Counted from the first letter of the stretch, positions 53,233 to 62,132 are shown. The stretch is DNA of 64,000 nt from Holophagales bacterium (GCA_016714815.1 JADKBZ010000008.1:186001-250000), one strand, 5' to 3'. The notes: generated by a model not told the origin, from the sequence alone. Program-made: numbers and translations.

Positions 53233-54024
53233 TCAGCTCCCTCCGCGTCCCCCGCCGGTGGCGGGCGGCCGCGCCGGCATTCCCGTGCCGCCCGGACTTC
53301 CCGAGCTTCCCGGCGCCTGGGGGCTCATCCCCGGGTTCTGCGGGCTCGTGCCGGGCATGCCGGGCGCGCCGGGGGCCCCCGGTGCGCCCGGTCTCCCTTC
53401 CGTCATCCCCGAGCCAAGCGAGCCCCACGATTTCTCGTTCATCCCGTCCCGCCCCATCGGCGCCCTGCGCGGCGGGGTCTTCGGCCCGAAGACGCAGAAC
53501 TCGTCGCGCCCCACCTTCATGCTCGGCGCGCCCCCCGCGGGGAAGAGCTCGACCGTCCCCTCGAAGACCGCGAGAACGCTCTCCCCTCCCGCCACCTCGA
53601 CGCCGTAGCGCGTTCCCCGGACGGCGAGAATCGCCCCGGGCACCGCGACGCGCCGGGCCTCGGAGGCGCCGGTGAAGGCGTCGAAGGTGGCCTTGATGCG
53701 CCCCTTCTCGAGGACGAGGAGGATCCCCGGCTCGCCGCCGGCGAGCTGGACCTTCGACGAGGAGAAGACCTCGAAGCGCGCGGCCCGTTCCGGAACGGCG
53801 ACGACCGTCCGGCCGAAGAAGCCGGTCGTCACGACGTCGCCCGCCTCGGCCGGATCGCCGGCCGCCACGCGGACGTCCCGCGCCTCGTCGCCTCCGGGCG
53901 ACCTCACGACCTTGCTCTTCACCTCTTCGAAGCGGTACGCGAGCCGTTCCCCGGACGGAGCCTCGGAGAGGCCGAATCCCGTCGCGGCGAGGAGCACCCC
54001 GAGAAGCACCGAGGTCTTTTTCAT
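53233..54024 (-). CDS. FecR-domain exported protein with collagen-like Gly/Pro-rich tail
   Basis: 263 residues from an ATG with GGAGGAG upstream. The signal peptide is KKTSVLLGVLLAATGFGLSE. Residues of about 35-170 are a FecR-type beta-helical domain (GDVVTTGFFGRTVVAVPERA, FEVFSSSKVQLAGGEPGILL, VPGAILAVRGTRYGVEV, FEGTVELFP). The last 65 residues are low-complexity with repeated GAPGAPGAPG and GSSGSPGG motifs, collagen-like but short. FecR domains sense or transmit envelope signals. The gene is divergent from a CHASE2 histidine kinase, and FecR and CHASE2 domains commonly occur together, so a shared signal path is likely. Confidence 0.88.
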   Translation of the reverse strand: MKKTSVLLGVLLAATGFGLSEAPSGERLAYRFEEVKSKVVRSPGGDEARDVRVAAGDPAEAGDVVTTGFFGRTVVAVPERAARFEVFSSSKVQLAGGEPGILLVLEKGRIKATFDAFTGASEARRVAVPGAILAVRGTRYGVEVAGGESVLAVFEGTVELFPAGGAPSMKVGRDEFCVFGPKTPPRRAPMGRDGMNEKSWGSLGSGMTEGRPGAPGAPGAPGMPGTSPQNPGMSPQAPGSSGSPGGTGMPARPPATGGGRGGS

Positions 54025-54114
54025 GGGCTCCTCCTTCCTGGCGGCAATAGCAATCGTCGGGCCAGTCCGGGCCGGCACCCCGCCAGGGCGCGGGGTCGAG
54101 GATACTGGGAAGCG

Positions 54115-55869
54115 GTGATCCCGCCCCGAATCGCTCGTCTCCGCGCGTTCGACGCCGCCATTTCCGGCGCGGCCTTCGTCGCCGTCTCGATCGCGCTCGC
54201 CACGGGGCTCCCGGCGACCCTCGACCTGCCGGTGCGGGACGGGCTTCTCCGGGTGCTCCCTTCGAGGCCGGTGACGGACGTGGCCGTCGTCGCGATCGAC
54301 GAGGAAGCGCTCGCCTCCGAGGGGCCGTGGCCCTGGCCCCGCGCCCGGCTCGCCGCCATCGCCGGAGCGGCGCGGGCGGCGGGAGCCCGGGTCCTGGCGT
54401 TCGACCTCCTCCTCGTGGCGCCCGGCGAAGGGGACGACGCCCTCGCGGCGAGTCTCGGGGCGATGCCGTCGGTCCTCGCCGCCGGCCTCGACGCGAAGGC
54501 GGGGTGGCTCCTTCCGGCACCCTCCCTCCGCGATGCCGGTCGGCTGGCCCAGACCTCCTTCGACGTCGACCACGACGGCGTGATGCGCCGGCTGAGCGCG
54601 ACGAAGCAGCGGGACGGGCTCTCTCTCCCCGCCCTCTCCGTCGCCGCGGCTTCGCTGGCGACCACGCCCGCCGGTCCCGTGCCGGTGGGCCGCGTCCTCG
54701 TCCCCGACTTCCGGCACCGCCCGTCGGGGGTCCCCGTCGTCGGCGCGGCGCGGCTCCTGGCGGGGCGGGCGGGAGACCTCCTCAGCGGCCGCGTCGTCTT
54801 CCTCGGCGTCACGGCGGCCGGGCTCGGCGACCGCTTCGTCACCCCCGGCTCCCCTTCCGGCACACCGGAGCCGGGCGTCCTCGTCCACGCGGCAACCGCC
54901 TCGTGCCTCCTGGCGGGGGGGCTCCTCAGGCCCGTGCCGCCGCTCGTCTCCGGTTTCCTCGCCTCGGCTCTCGCGGCTCTCGCCCTCATCGCGGGACGAA
55001 GCCGCGGTCCGCGACGGCGCCTCCTCCTCGGCGCGCTCGCGCTCCTGCCCCTCGGTCTCGGCACGCCGCTTCTGGCGGCGGGGATCGAGCTGCCGATCGC
55101 CACGCTCACCGGCGCCACGCTCCTCGTCCTTCTCGCGGTGGAGGCGCGCGCCGCGCGCCGCGGCGAGCGGGAGGTGGCCCGCGGCGCCGCCCTCCGGGTC
55201 GAGGAGGTCGAGGCGCGGCGCGTCGCCGTCCACGAGATGAAGACGCCGCTCACCGCCGTCCGCGGCCTCACGCAGCTCCTCTCGGGGTTCGACCTCTCGC
55301 CGCAGGAACGCGCGCGCGTCGTCGCCATGGTGGGCGAGGAGACGGAGCGGCTCGGCGGGATGATCGAGTCGCTGAACGCCGTGGAGAAGATGCGCCTCGC
55401 GGATTTCGAAAGCGCGGCCCGCCCGCTCGACCTCGGCGCGCTCGCCGGGCGCCGGGCCGCGGCGATCGGCGCGGGGGCGCCGGGACGCGTAACGATCGAG
55501 GCCGAAGACGGCGTCGTCGTCCTCGGGGACGAGGGCTTCCTCGCGCGCGTCGTCGACAACCTCGTCTCGAACGCGCTGAAGTTCTCGCCCGCCTCCTCGC
55601 AGGTCCGGATCGCCGCCTGGCGAAATGGCGGCGACGCGCTCCTCACGGTGACCGACGAGGGACCGGGGATCCCCGAGGCCGAGCGGAGCCGGGTCTTCGG
55701 CAGGTTCGTCCGGGGCAGCGGGGCCGGGGGCGCCGAGGGGCTCGGCCTCGGCCTCTCTCTCGTCCACGAGGTGGTAACTTGGCACCGCGGGCGCGTCTCG
55801 GTCCGGGCCGCGGAAGGGACCGGAAGCGTCTTCGAGGTCGTCCTTCCCGCGCTCGACCCGACGCCCTGA
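54115..55869 (+). CDS. CHASE2-domain sensor histidine kinase
   Basis: 584 residues from a GTG. A first membrane helix (AISGAAFVAVSIALATGLPA) is followed by a CHASE2 extracytoplasmic sensor domain (VAVVAIDEEALASEGPWPWP, FDLLLVAPGEGDDALAASLG, LLSGRVVFLGVTAAGLGDRF). Three further membrane helices (for example PLVSGFLASALAALALIAGR) lie at about residues 280-350. The kinase core shows His373 in VAVHEMKTPLTAVRGL, the N-box VVDNLVSNALKFS, G1 TDEGPGIP and G2 GLGLGLSLVHEVV. It should autophosphorylate and pass phosphate to the regulator encoded 16 bp downstream. Confidence 0.95.
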   Translation: MIPPRIARLRAFDAAISGAAFVAVSIALATGLPATLDLPVRDGLLRVLPSRPVTDVAVVAIDEEALASEGPWPWPRARLAAIAGAARAAGARVLAFDLLLVAPGEGDDALAASLGAMPSVLAAGLDAKAGWLLPAPSLRDAGRLAQTSFDVDHDGVMRRLSATKQRDGLSLPALSVAAASLATTPAGPVPVGRVLVPDFRHRPSGVPVVGAARLLAGRAGDLLSGRVVFLGVTAAGLGDRFVTPGSPSGTPEPGVLVHAATASCLLAGGLLRPVPPLVSGFLASALAALALIAGRSRGPRRRLLLGALALLPLGLGTPLLAAGIELPIATLTGATLLVLLAVEARAARRGEREVARGAALRVEEVEARRVAVHEMKTPLTAVRGLTQLLSGFDLSPQERARVVAMVGEETERLGGMIESLNAVEKMRLADFESAARPLDLGALAGRRAAAIGAGAPGRVTIEAEDGVVVLGDEGFLARVVDNLVSNALKFSPASSQVRIAAWRNGGDALLTVTDEGPGIPEAERSRVFGRFVRGSGAGGAEGLGLGLSLVHEVVTWHRGRVSVRAAEGTGSVFEVVLPALDPTP

Positions 55870-55885
55870 ACGAAGGAGACGGACC

Positions 55886-57292
55886 GTGGCCACGATCCTC
55901 GTCGTCGACGACGACACCGCCATCCGCGAAACGGCCGCCCTCGCCCTCGAGAAGGCGGGGTACGACGTCCGGCGCGCCGCGAGCGTCGCCGAGGCGATGG
56001 CGCAGGTTTCCCGCGGCCCCGTCGACCTCGTCCTCTCCGACATCTACATGCCGGGCGAGGACGGCCTCTCGCTCCTTTCGCGCCTGCGCGAAGGGCCGAA
56101 GCCCCCGAAGATCGTCCTGATGACGGCGCGCGGGACGATCGAGACCGCGACGATCGCCGCCCGCCTCGGCGTCACCGACTACGTCGCCAAGCCGTTCGAC
56201 CTCGCCAATCTCCTCGGGCGGATCGCCTCGGCCCTCGCACCCCCGGCGGCGGGAGGCGACGCGGCGGAGCTCGACGGCCCGCGGAGCCTCATCGTCGGCT
56301 CGCACCCCGCGATGGTCGAGGTCTACAACGCCGTCGCGCGCGTCGCGCGGCTGCCGGTGACGGTTCTCGTCCTCGGCGAGACCGGAACGGGCAAGGAGCT
56401 CGTCGCCCGCGCGCTCCACCAGTTCGGGGCGCGGCCCGGCGGCCCCTTCGTCGCCGTCCACTGCGGGGCCATCCCCGACACGCTGCTGGAGAGCGAGCTC
56501 TTCGGGCACGTCCGCGGCGCCTTCACCGGAGCCGACCGCGACCGGCGCGGCGCGCTGCGCGAGGCGCAGGGAGGGACCGTCTTCCTCGACGAGATCGGCG
56601 ACGTGTCGCCCTCCTTCCAGACGAAGCTCCTCCGCTTCCTCCAGGAGAAGACGATCCGGCCGGTCGGGGCCGAGCGCTCCGAGCCGATCGACGTCCGGGT
56701 CGTCGCCGCGACGCACCGCGACCTCGCGGCCCTCTCGGCCGCGGGGAGCTTCCGCCAGGACCTCTATTTCCGCCTCGCGGGGTACGAGGTCCGCCTGCCC
56801 GCTCTGCGCGAACGGCTCTCCGACCTGCCGCTCCTCGTCGAGCACTTCCGGGCCGCGTCCGTCCGGGAGATGGGTCTGCCGGAAACGCCGTCCGCCTCCT
56901 CCGCGCTCCTCGCCGCCTTCGCGGCGCACTCCTGGCCCGGCAACGTCCGCGAGCTGGAGCAGGTCGTGCGGCGCCTCCTGATCGACACGGGGGCGCTCTC
57001 CGACGCGGAGGCCGCCTCGCGCCTCCTCGCCTCGTCCGGGCGGGCCGCCACCGCACCGGCCGCGGAGTCCGCAGCTCCCACGCCGCCCGCGGCGCCCACG
57101 GCCCGGCCCGCCGAACCGCTCCAGAGCCTCGACGAGGTCGAACGCCGTCACGTCCTCGAGGTCCTCGCGGCCACGGGCGGAAACAGGTCGGCCGCCGCGC
57201 GGATCCTCGGCATCGAGCGGAAGACCCTCTCGCGAAAGCTGAAGGCCTGGGGAGCTCCCGACGCGGACGGGGACGACGCCGAGTCGCTCTGA
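55886..57292 (+). CDS. NtrC-type sigma-54-dependent response regulator
   Basis: 468 residues from a GTG with GAAGGAG 7-13 bases upstream. The receiver domain carries Asp-Asp (VVDDD), the phosphoacceptor Asp52 in LSDIYMPG and the conserved Lys in YVAKPFD. The AAA+ domain has Walker A GETGTGKE, the sigma-54 contact loop GAFTGA, Walker B GGTVFLDEIGD and arginine-finger region FRQDLYFRLAGYEVRLPALR. A Pro/Ala linker precedes a Fis-type helix-turn-helix (NRSAAARILGIERKTLSRKL). It is the partner of the CHASE2 kinase and would activate sigma-54 promoters; one candidate lies 136 bp downstream of its stop. Confidence 0.97.
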   Translation: MATILVVDDDTAIRETAALALEKAGYDVRRAASVAEAMAQVSRGPVDLVLSDIYMPGEDGLSLLSRLREGPKPPKIVLMTARGTIETATIAARLGVTDYVAKPFDLANLLGRIASALAPPAAGGDAAELDGPRSLIVGSHPAMVEVYNAVARVARLPVTVLVLGETGTGKELVARALHQFGARPGGPFVAVHCGAIPDTLLESELFGHVRGAFTGADRDRRGALREAQGGTVFLDEIGDVSPSFQTKLLRFLQEKTIRPVGAERSEPIDVRVVAATHRDLAALSAAGSFRQDLYFRLAGYEVRLPALRERLSDLPLLVEHFRAASVREMGLPETPSASSALLAAFAAHSWPGNVRELEQVVRRLLIDTGALSDAEAASRLLASSGRAATAPAAESAAPTPPAAPTARPAEPLQSLDEVERRHVLEVLAATGGNRSAAARILGIERKTLSRKLKAWGAPDADGDDAESL

Positions 57293-57427
57293 CCCGCCGG
57301 CCCCGCGTCCTTTCACCCCGGACTGCAAACCCTGCAGCCGCCCCTCGCGCGCGCCGCTCCCCTCGAATCGTCCCAAAGCCGCTCGGAATGCGGGTTCTCC
57401 CCTTCTTCCGGGGCGAAGGACCGTCCC

Positions 57428-57443
57428 TGGCACGCGTCTTGGA
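57428..57443 (+). promoter_or_regulatory. Candidate sigma-54 (-24/-12) promoter
   Basis: TGGCACGCGTCTTGGA matches TGGCACG-N4-TTGCA with the correct 10-bp spacing between the GG and the -12 doublet, and one mismatch (GG for GC). It lies 63 bp before the ATG of the 57506 gene and just after the gene for an NtrC-type activator. Confidence 0.6.
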
Positions 57444-57505
57444 ATGGGGGAAGGCGAACCGGGAGCCGACGAAGACCACCCGGCAGAGACGAAAAGGAGA
57501 ATCCG

Positions 57506-57946
57506 ATGAACAGCACCAGGAAACTCACGACCCTCCTCGCGGCCTCCCTCTTCCTGACCGGGACGCTCGCCCTCTCCGCCGACGCGCAGCAGGGGCCCGC
57601 GAACGGCACCGGCTCGCAGACGGGCGCCACGCGCCAGGCCGGCCCCGGCGACGGCACCGCCCCCGCCCCCGCTCCGAAGGACGGCACCGGCTACGGCAGC
57701 CCCTACAAGGGGGAGACGCCCCAGGCCGGGCAGGGGACGACGAAGGCGAATGGCGCGGGCCCCGGCGACGGCACCGGCAACGCCGGCAACGGCCCGAAGG
57801 ACGGCACCGGCTACGGCAAGGCGAGCGGGAAGGGCTCGGGGAGCGGCACCTGCACCGGCGCCGGACCCGGCAGCAGCACCGGCTCCCGGAGCATGTCCGG
57901 CTCGTCCAGCCGCGGCTCGGGCGGCCGGCGCGGCGGGCGCGGCTGA
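57506..57946 (+). CDS. Small exported Gly/Thr-rich repetitive protein
   Basis: 146 residues with a signal peptide (KLTTLLAASLFLTGTLALSADAQ). The mature part is low-complexity: GPGDGTAPAP, PKDGTGYGSPYKG, GPGDGTGNAGNG, PKDGTGYGKASGK, then Ser/Gly-rich, ending RGSGGRRGGRG. The motif pair GPGDGT / PKDGTGYG is repeated twice at about 45-residue spacing. There is one cysteine (GTCTG). No enzyme domain is expected; a surface, matrix or metal-binding role is possible. A sigma-54-like promoter lies upstream, and the related motif DGTGTCDGTGTG occurs in the tail of the next gene. Confidence 0.8.
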   Translation: MNSTRKLTTLLAASLFLTGTLALSADAQQGPANGTGSQTGATRQAGPGDGTAPAPAPKDGTGYGSPYKGETPQAGQGTTKANGAGPGDGTGNAGNGPKDGTGYGKASGKGSGSGTCTGAGPGSSTGSRSMSGSSSRGSGGRRGGRG

Positions 57947-57981
57947 GCCCCCGGCTGTAGACCTCCCACCCGGCTCACCCC

Positions 57982-58012
57982 GGAGCGGCCCCGAACGGGT
58001 CGGGGCCGCTCC
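57982..58012 (+). terminator. Hairpin between the repetitive protein and DUF2202 genes
   Basis: GGAGCGGCCCCGA at 57982-57994 pairs with 58000-58012 around a 5-nt loop. It could attenuate read-through from the upstream gene. Confidence 0.6.
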
Positions 58013-58078
58013 CCTCCCGCCATTTCACCCCGAACGCTCGACGAAAGACCGGACCCCAGTGTCCGCAAGGAGAAGACC

Positions 58079-58978
58079 ATGAAGAGCCACGCCCTCCCGA
58101 CCTTCGCCCTCCTCGCCGCCTTCAGCATCGCCACGCCGCTCGCCGCGGCCGGCCCCGGCAAGCCGACCGACCCGCCGTGCGACGGCCTCTCCACCTACAT
58201 GGCGACGCTCCCCGTCGCGCCCCTCTCCGACGTCGAGAAGGAAGGGCTCCTCTTCACCCGCGAGGAGGAGAAGCTGGCCCGCGACGTCTACACCGCGCTC
58301 GCCGCGAAGTGGGGCCAGCGCGCCTTCACGGCCATCGCCGCCGCCGAGCAGCAGCACATGGACGCCGTGGCCTTCCTCCTGACTCGCTACGAGCTCGCCG
58401 ACCCGGCGGCCGGAAAGGCGCCCGGCGTCTTCGCGAACGCCCGCCTCCAGGCGCTCTACGTGACCCTCGTCGAAAAGGGCTCCCTCGGCCTCGTCGACGC
58501 CTTCGCCGTCGGCGCGACGATCGAGGACCTCGACCTCGCCGACGTCGAAGAGCTGATCGAGGATGCCGACAACGTCGACGTCGACACGGTGATGCAGAAC
58601 CTCGCGAAGGGCTCTCGCAATCACCTCCGCTCGTTCGTCGCCCTCCTCGCCAACTCCGCCGTGACCTACGTCCCGCAGTTCCTCTCCGCCGCCGAGTACG
58701 CGGAGATCATCTCGACGCCTGCGGAACGGCACGTCGTCTACGACGCGGCGGGCCTTCCGGTCGAGGGAATCCCTGCCGGACCGTGCGACGGGCTCGGCGC
58801 CGCGGCCGGCCAGGGCCCCAGGGGACCCGCGGCGGGCCAGGGAAGCGCCAACGGCCCGAACGGTCCGGCCGACGGCACCGGCACCTGCGACGGGACGGGC
58901 ACCGGGAGCGCCACGGAGACCGGTAATCCGGCCGGCGGGCCCGCGGGAAACGGCGCGACGAACGGCGGTGGCCACTGA
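58079..58978 (+). CDS. Exported DUF2202 ferritin-like protein
   Basis: 299 residues from an ATG with AAGGAG upstream. The signal peptide is PTFALLAAFSIATPLAAAG. Residues of about 45-210 are a DUF2202 helical domain with ferritin-like ligands: FTREEEKLARDVYTALA (Glu), AAAEQQHMDAVAFLLTRYEL (Glu and His), and NLAKGSRNHLRSFVALL. DUF2202 proteins are usually exported and of unknown activity; the four-helix layout with Glu/His pairs suggests metal binding. The C-terminal 70 residues are Gly/Asn/Thr-rich (GPADGTGTCDGTGTGSATET) and echo the upstream small protein, so the two may work together. Confidence 0.9.
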   Translation: MKSHALPTFALLAAFSIATPLAAAGPGKPTDPPCDGLSTYMATLPVAPLSDVEKEGLLFTREEEKLARDVYTALAAKWGQRAFTAIAAAEQQHMDAVAFLLTRYELADPAAGKAPGVFANARLQALYVTLVEKGSLGLVDAFAVGATIEDLDLADVEELIEDADNVDVDTVMQNLAKGSRNHLRSFVALLANSAVTYVPQFLSAAEYAEIISTPAERHVVYDAAGLPVEGIPAGPCDGLGAAAGQGPRGPAAGQGSANGPNGPADGTGTCDGTGTGSATETGNPAGGPAGNGATNGGGH

Positions 58979-59014
58979 CGCACACGCGCACTCCCGACCC
59001 GATTCCCCTCCACG

Positions 59015-59040
59015 GAGCGGGCGGCGCGAGCCGCCCGCTC
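59015..59040. terminator. Hairpin terminator between convergent genes
   Basis: GAGCGGGCGGC pairs with GCCGCCCGCTC around a GCGA loop and is followed by TTCCCTTTCC, a weak T-rich tail on the plus strand. Confidence 0.75.
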
Positions 59041-59066
59041 TTCCCTTTCCGGCCCCCGTGTGTGCG

Positions 59067-60494
59067 CTACTTCCGCTCCGCCTCCCGGGCCCGCGCCTCC
59101 CACTCGCGCGTCCACCCCAGACGCTCGGCGGTCCGCAGGTTGACGGTCCCGTCGGCGTTGTAGAGGCCGCTGGCGACGACGCGCTTCCGCTCGTCGGCCG
59201 AGAGGAAGGCGGGGATCGTCGCGTCGGGCCCCTCGGGCCTGAGCAGCTCGCTCCGCGGCGTCACCTCGGCATCCTTGTAGGCGTGGCGGATCCCCTGGAC
59301 GACCCAGTCGAAGGTCGTGTCCTTCGACGTCCGGACGACGACCCGATCGAGCTCCTTCTTCTCGACGCGGACCTGAACGAAGTCGGCTCCGGTCGGCGTC
59401 ACCTGGACGGTCAGTCCCTCGACATCGGTCACCCACCGGAACGTGTCGGAAAGCTCGAGGACCGCGACGCCTCCGCTCGTCGCCGCCGAGCCGCGGCAGT
59501 AGGTTCCCGACTCCGGCCCCTCGAGCGAGTAGTAGCGGACGATCCGCTCGGGATCGGACGGGTGCGGCTCGAGGAACGACTTCGTCCCGAACCCGCCGAG
59601 GCCGCCGTTGTAGAAGACCCCGTACTTCTCGCCGGTGGCCCGATACACGAGGCCGATAACGCCGGCGACGTCGACAGTGCCGCCGGACGAGAGGACCGCG
59701 CCGATGGCCCCGGAGGTGGTCCCCCCGACCAGGGGCGCGTTCGCGTAGCCGACGACTCCCCGCAAGGTCCCGCGCCCCATGACACCGGCACCGGGTTGGG
59801 CTCCGTAGTAGGTCCCTCCGGTATACCCCGTGACGTCGCCGAGGACGCCGAAGTTCTTGTCCCGGTTGGTCGCGATGCCGTGGACGCCCGCCGAGAAGAC
59901 CCCCGCGGTGGTCCCTATCTCGCCCTGGACGCCCTGGACCGATCCCGTTCCCCCGGCGTAACCGCCCAGCCCGTGCGAGCCGTTCACGTTCGAGAAGTTG
60001 TACCCGACGATCGCCGCGTTCGCGAGCGTTTGCCCCGCCACGTAGTTCAGCGTCGAGACCGTGGGCGCCGACCCGCCCGCCGGGTAGACGGAGATGAATC
60101 CCGCCCCCTGCGTGTTCGTCACCGTGAAGTTCAGCGAGACGGCCGTCGCGTTTGGCGCGATTCCCGCGCAGGGGCCCGTCACGACGTTCATCGTCCGCGT
60201 CGTCCCGCCACCGATCGTCGGGGGACCGTAGCTGCCGGTGAAGCCGAACCCGGCCCACGTGTCGGCGACCCGGCACGGGGTGAACGGGACGAAGACCCCG
60301 GGCGAGCCCGCGTCACCGAGTGTCGAGACCGCCCCTCTCCTCTCGGACGGCACGGTCCGGTTTCGGAGCGGGATGTCGTCGGCAACGGCGGGCCGTCCCG
60401 GAAAGCCGGCCACGACGAGAACGGAGATTCCTGCGGCCCGGGCGATGGCCGAAAGGACTGGACGCGCGGAACGGACCTCACGCGTGGAACACAT
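59067..60494 (-). CDS. Exported beta-rich protein with N-terminal 'TPCR-DT' domain
   Basis: 475 residues. The N-terminal stretch GISVLVVAGFPGRPAVA is a signal peptide. A domain of about 120 residues begins FVPFTPCRVADTWAGFG and is the same type as the C-terminal domain of the 10601-12949 protein. The middle (about 180-320) is a run of glycine-rich beta repeats (GVQGEIGTTAGVFSAGVHGI, GAGVMGRGTLRGVVGYANAP) like those in phage-tail-spike or surface beta-helix proteins. The C-terminal 150 residues (SFLEPHPSDPERIVRYYSLE) resemble the intramolecular-chaperone-like or tail-fibre-end domains of such proteins, with a helical end. Probable surface protein. Confidence 0.75.
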   Translation of the reverse strand: MCSTREVRSARPVLSAIARAAGISVLVVAGFPGRPAVADDIPLRNRTVPSERRGAVSTLGDAGSPGVFVPFTPCRVADTWAGFGFTGSYGPPTIGGGTTRTMNVVTGPCAGIAPNATAVSLNFTVTNTQGAGFISVYPAGGSAPTVSTLNYVAGQTLANAAIVGYNFSNVNGSHGLGGYAGGTGSVQGVQGEIGTTAGVFSAGVHGIATNRDKNFGVLGDVTGYTGGTYYGAQPGAGVMGRGTLRGVVGYANAPLVGGTTSGAIGAVLSSGGTVDVAGVIGLVYRATGEKYGVFYNGGLGGFGTKSFLEPHPSDPERIVRYYSLEGPESGTYCRGSAATSGGVAVLELSDTFRWVTDVEGLTVQVTPTGADFVQVRVEKKELDRVVVRTSKDTTFDWVVQGIRHAYKDAEVTPRSELLRPEGPDATIPAFLSADERKRVVASGLYNADGTVNLRTAERLGWTREWEARAREAERK

Positions 60495-60594
60495 AGAGTC
60501 GTCTCCTCAACATTCAATTCCCGTGCAGACCCAATCTGGCCACGGCACCGGCAGGCGGTAGCGCATGAACATGCGCGCGCCCGCGTGAGGAGAG

Positions 60595-61650
60595 TCACAC
60601 CAGCCCGCGGTCCCTCAGCTCGCCCTTGACGTAGGCGTAGAGGATCGGCGCCAGGACGACGCCCGGAACTCCGAAGCTCACCTCGAGGACGACGATGGAG
60701 AGAAGGATCTCCCAGGCCTGGGCACCGATCCGGTTGCCGACGATCCTCGCGTTGATGAGGTACTCGAGCTTGTGGACCGCTACGAGGAACCCCAGCGAGA
60801 CGCCGGCGAGCCAGGGTGCGACTCCGAACGAGAGGACGACGATGACGGTGTTGGAGATGAGGTTGCCGACGACCGGGAGGAGTCCGGCGACGAACGTGAC
60901 GGCGACGAGCGTCCCCGAGAACGGTAGCCGCTCGGCGACGAGAGGAACGACCCCGAAGAGGTAGACCGCCGTCAGCGCCGTGTTCACGGCCGAGATCTCC
61001 ACCTGCGCCAGGACGACGTTCTCGAAGGCGCCCGCCAGCCTCCGGACGCGCTCGGAAAGCGCGTCCGCGAAGGCGCCCCCTTTCCCCGCGGCTTCGTGAC
61101 GGAAGAAGACGAGCAGCGCGACGACGATCCCCATGACGACGTGCAGCGCCGTTCTCCCCGCAGCCCCTCCCGCATGCCCCAGCTCGGCGGCGTGAACGCG
61201 CAGCCACTCCGAGACGCCGGCCTTCACCTGCTCCGCGGTCGTCCAGCTCGCGAGTGCGCCCGAGGAGATACCCCAGGCCGTCAGCTGCTCGCGCGCCCGG
61301 TCGAGGATGTCGGCCATCTTCTGGAAAAGCCCGGGAAGGTCCCCGAGAGTGCCGCGGACGAACCCGGAGAGAGCGAGGGCGAGGGCGGTCGTCACCCCGG
61401 CCGCCAGGAGGCCGAAGACGCCCGCCGCGATCCACTTGGCCGCTCCGTGCGAGAGCCGTGGCCCGTGAAGCAGCCCCGTCGTCCGCTGCAGCAACGTGTG
61501 CACGATGAGCCCTGCGAGAAGCCCGGGGACGAGCCGGTAATGGAAGCAGAAAAGGAGGGCGAGAGCGAGAAGAACCCAGGACGCCTTCTCCAGGCCCGTG
61601 GCAGGAGGTGGCGCGGGAAGCGGCTTCGCCTCGATCTCGTTCTTCTTCAT
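60595..61650 (-). CDS. AI-2E family transporter
   Basis: 351 residues from an ATG with AGGA upstream; a longer in-frame extension is not credible. Eight or so hydrophobic segments follow the AI-2E/PerM layout, including FHYRLVPGLLAGLIVHTLLQ, KWIAAGVFGLLAAGVTTALA, LVAVTFVAGLLPVVGNLISN, the conserved PxxGxxI segment, and FGVPGVVLAPILYAYVKGEL at the end. Family members export small molecules or, in other cases, act as sodium-proton antiporters; substrate is not predictable. The region upstream holds no genes for about 900 bp but contains repeat elements. Confidence 0.93.
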   Translation of the reverse strand: MKKNEIEAKPLPAPPPATGLEKASWVLLALALLFCFHYRLVPGLLAGLIVHTLLQRTTGLLHGPRLSHGAAKWIAAGVFGLLAAGVTTALALALSGFVRGTLGDLPGLFQKMADILDRAREQLTAWGISSGALASWTTAEQVKAGVSEWLRVHAAELGHAGGAAGRTALHVVMGIVVALLVFFRHEAAGKGGAFADALSERVRRLAGAFENVVLAQVEISAVNTALTAVYLFGVVPLVAERLPFSGTLVAVTFVAGLLPVVGNLISNTVIVVLSFGVAPWLAGVSLGFLVAVHKLEYLINARIVGNRIGAQAWEILLSIVVLEVSFGVPGVVLAPILYAYVKGELRDRGLV

Positions 61651-61816
61651 CGTTTCCTGTCTCTCGCGGGAGGATATGCCCTCATCGGGAGCGGGGAACC
61701 GGAGAACGGGAAACCGGCAGCCGGGGAAGGAGCGACTCAGAGACGGGGGGACGGGGGGACGGAGGAGCGGAGGAACCAGCTTTACCATCACGTCGCTTCG
61801 GCATGGGGCCGCGCGC
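61651..61816. other. Low-complexity region upstream of the AI-2E-family gene
   Basis: No gene is visible. Short G-rich direct repeats occur (GACGGGGG twice, near 61743-61760). The region probably includes the promoter of the transporter gene, but I could not point to clear boxes. Confidence 0.45.
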
Positions 61817-62012
61817 GGGGCGGTACGTCTCACGGCCGCCTGCTCCGCGCGCCCGACCCGCTTCCGACCTCGCTGCGGCCGGGCGGGGGGCTCGCGCGAA
61901 CTCCTCGCTTCGCTCGTCAGACACGCGCGCGGGCTTCATCCCCGCCCGGTCCTCGCGGACTCGAGCGGGTCCCCGTTCGTGCTCGGGGGCGGCTCGTGAG
62001 ACGCACCGCCCC
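61817..62012 (-). repeat. Fold-back element E1, inverted relative to E2
   Basis: GGGGCGGTACGTCTCACGG at its left end is inverted at its right end (24-25 bp arms, one mismatch and one bulge). Its complement shares a core with the element at 62159-62361: ACGAGCGAAGCGAGG-A-GTTCGCGC against ACGAGCGAAGCGAGG-C-GTTCGCGC (23 of 24). Further shared blocks include CCGAGCACG and TCCGCGAG. No protein-coding frame is credible. Confidence 0.65.
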
Positions 62013-62072
62013 ACCCGCGGCCGGCGAGCTTCGACAATCGAAAGGGAGCCGCCTTCGGCGACCCTCTGCTGG

Positions 62073-62132
62073 GGGGTCTGGTCTACGTTCTACACTTTGC
62101 GAGAACTATAATAGATAATCAAGACCTGACCC
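62073..62132. repeat. Short palindromic element with GGGGTCTGGTCT / AGACCTGACCC ends
   Basis: It opens with GGGGTCTGGTCTACGTTC, identical to the arm at 1933-1950, and closes with AATCAAGACCTGACCC, the complement of the single end at 13816. The AT-rich middle (CTATAATAGATAAT) stands out from the surrounding DNA. Confidence 0.65.
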
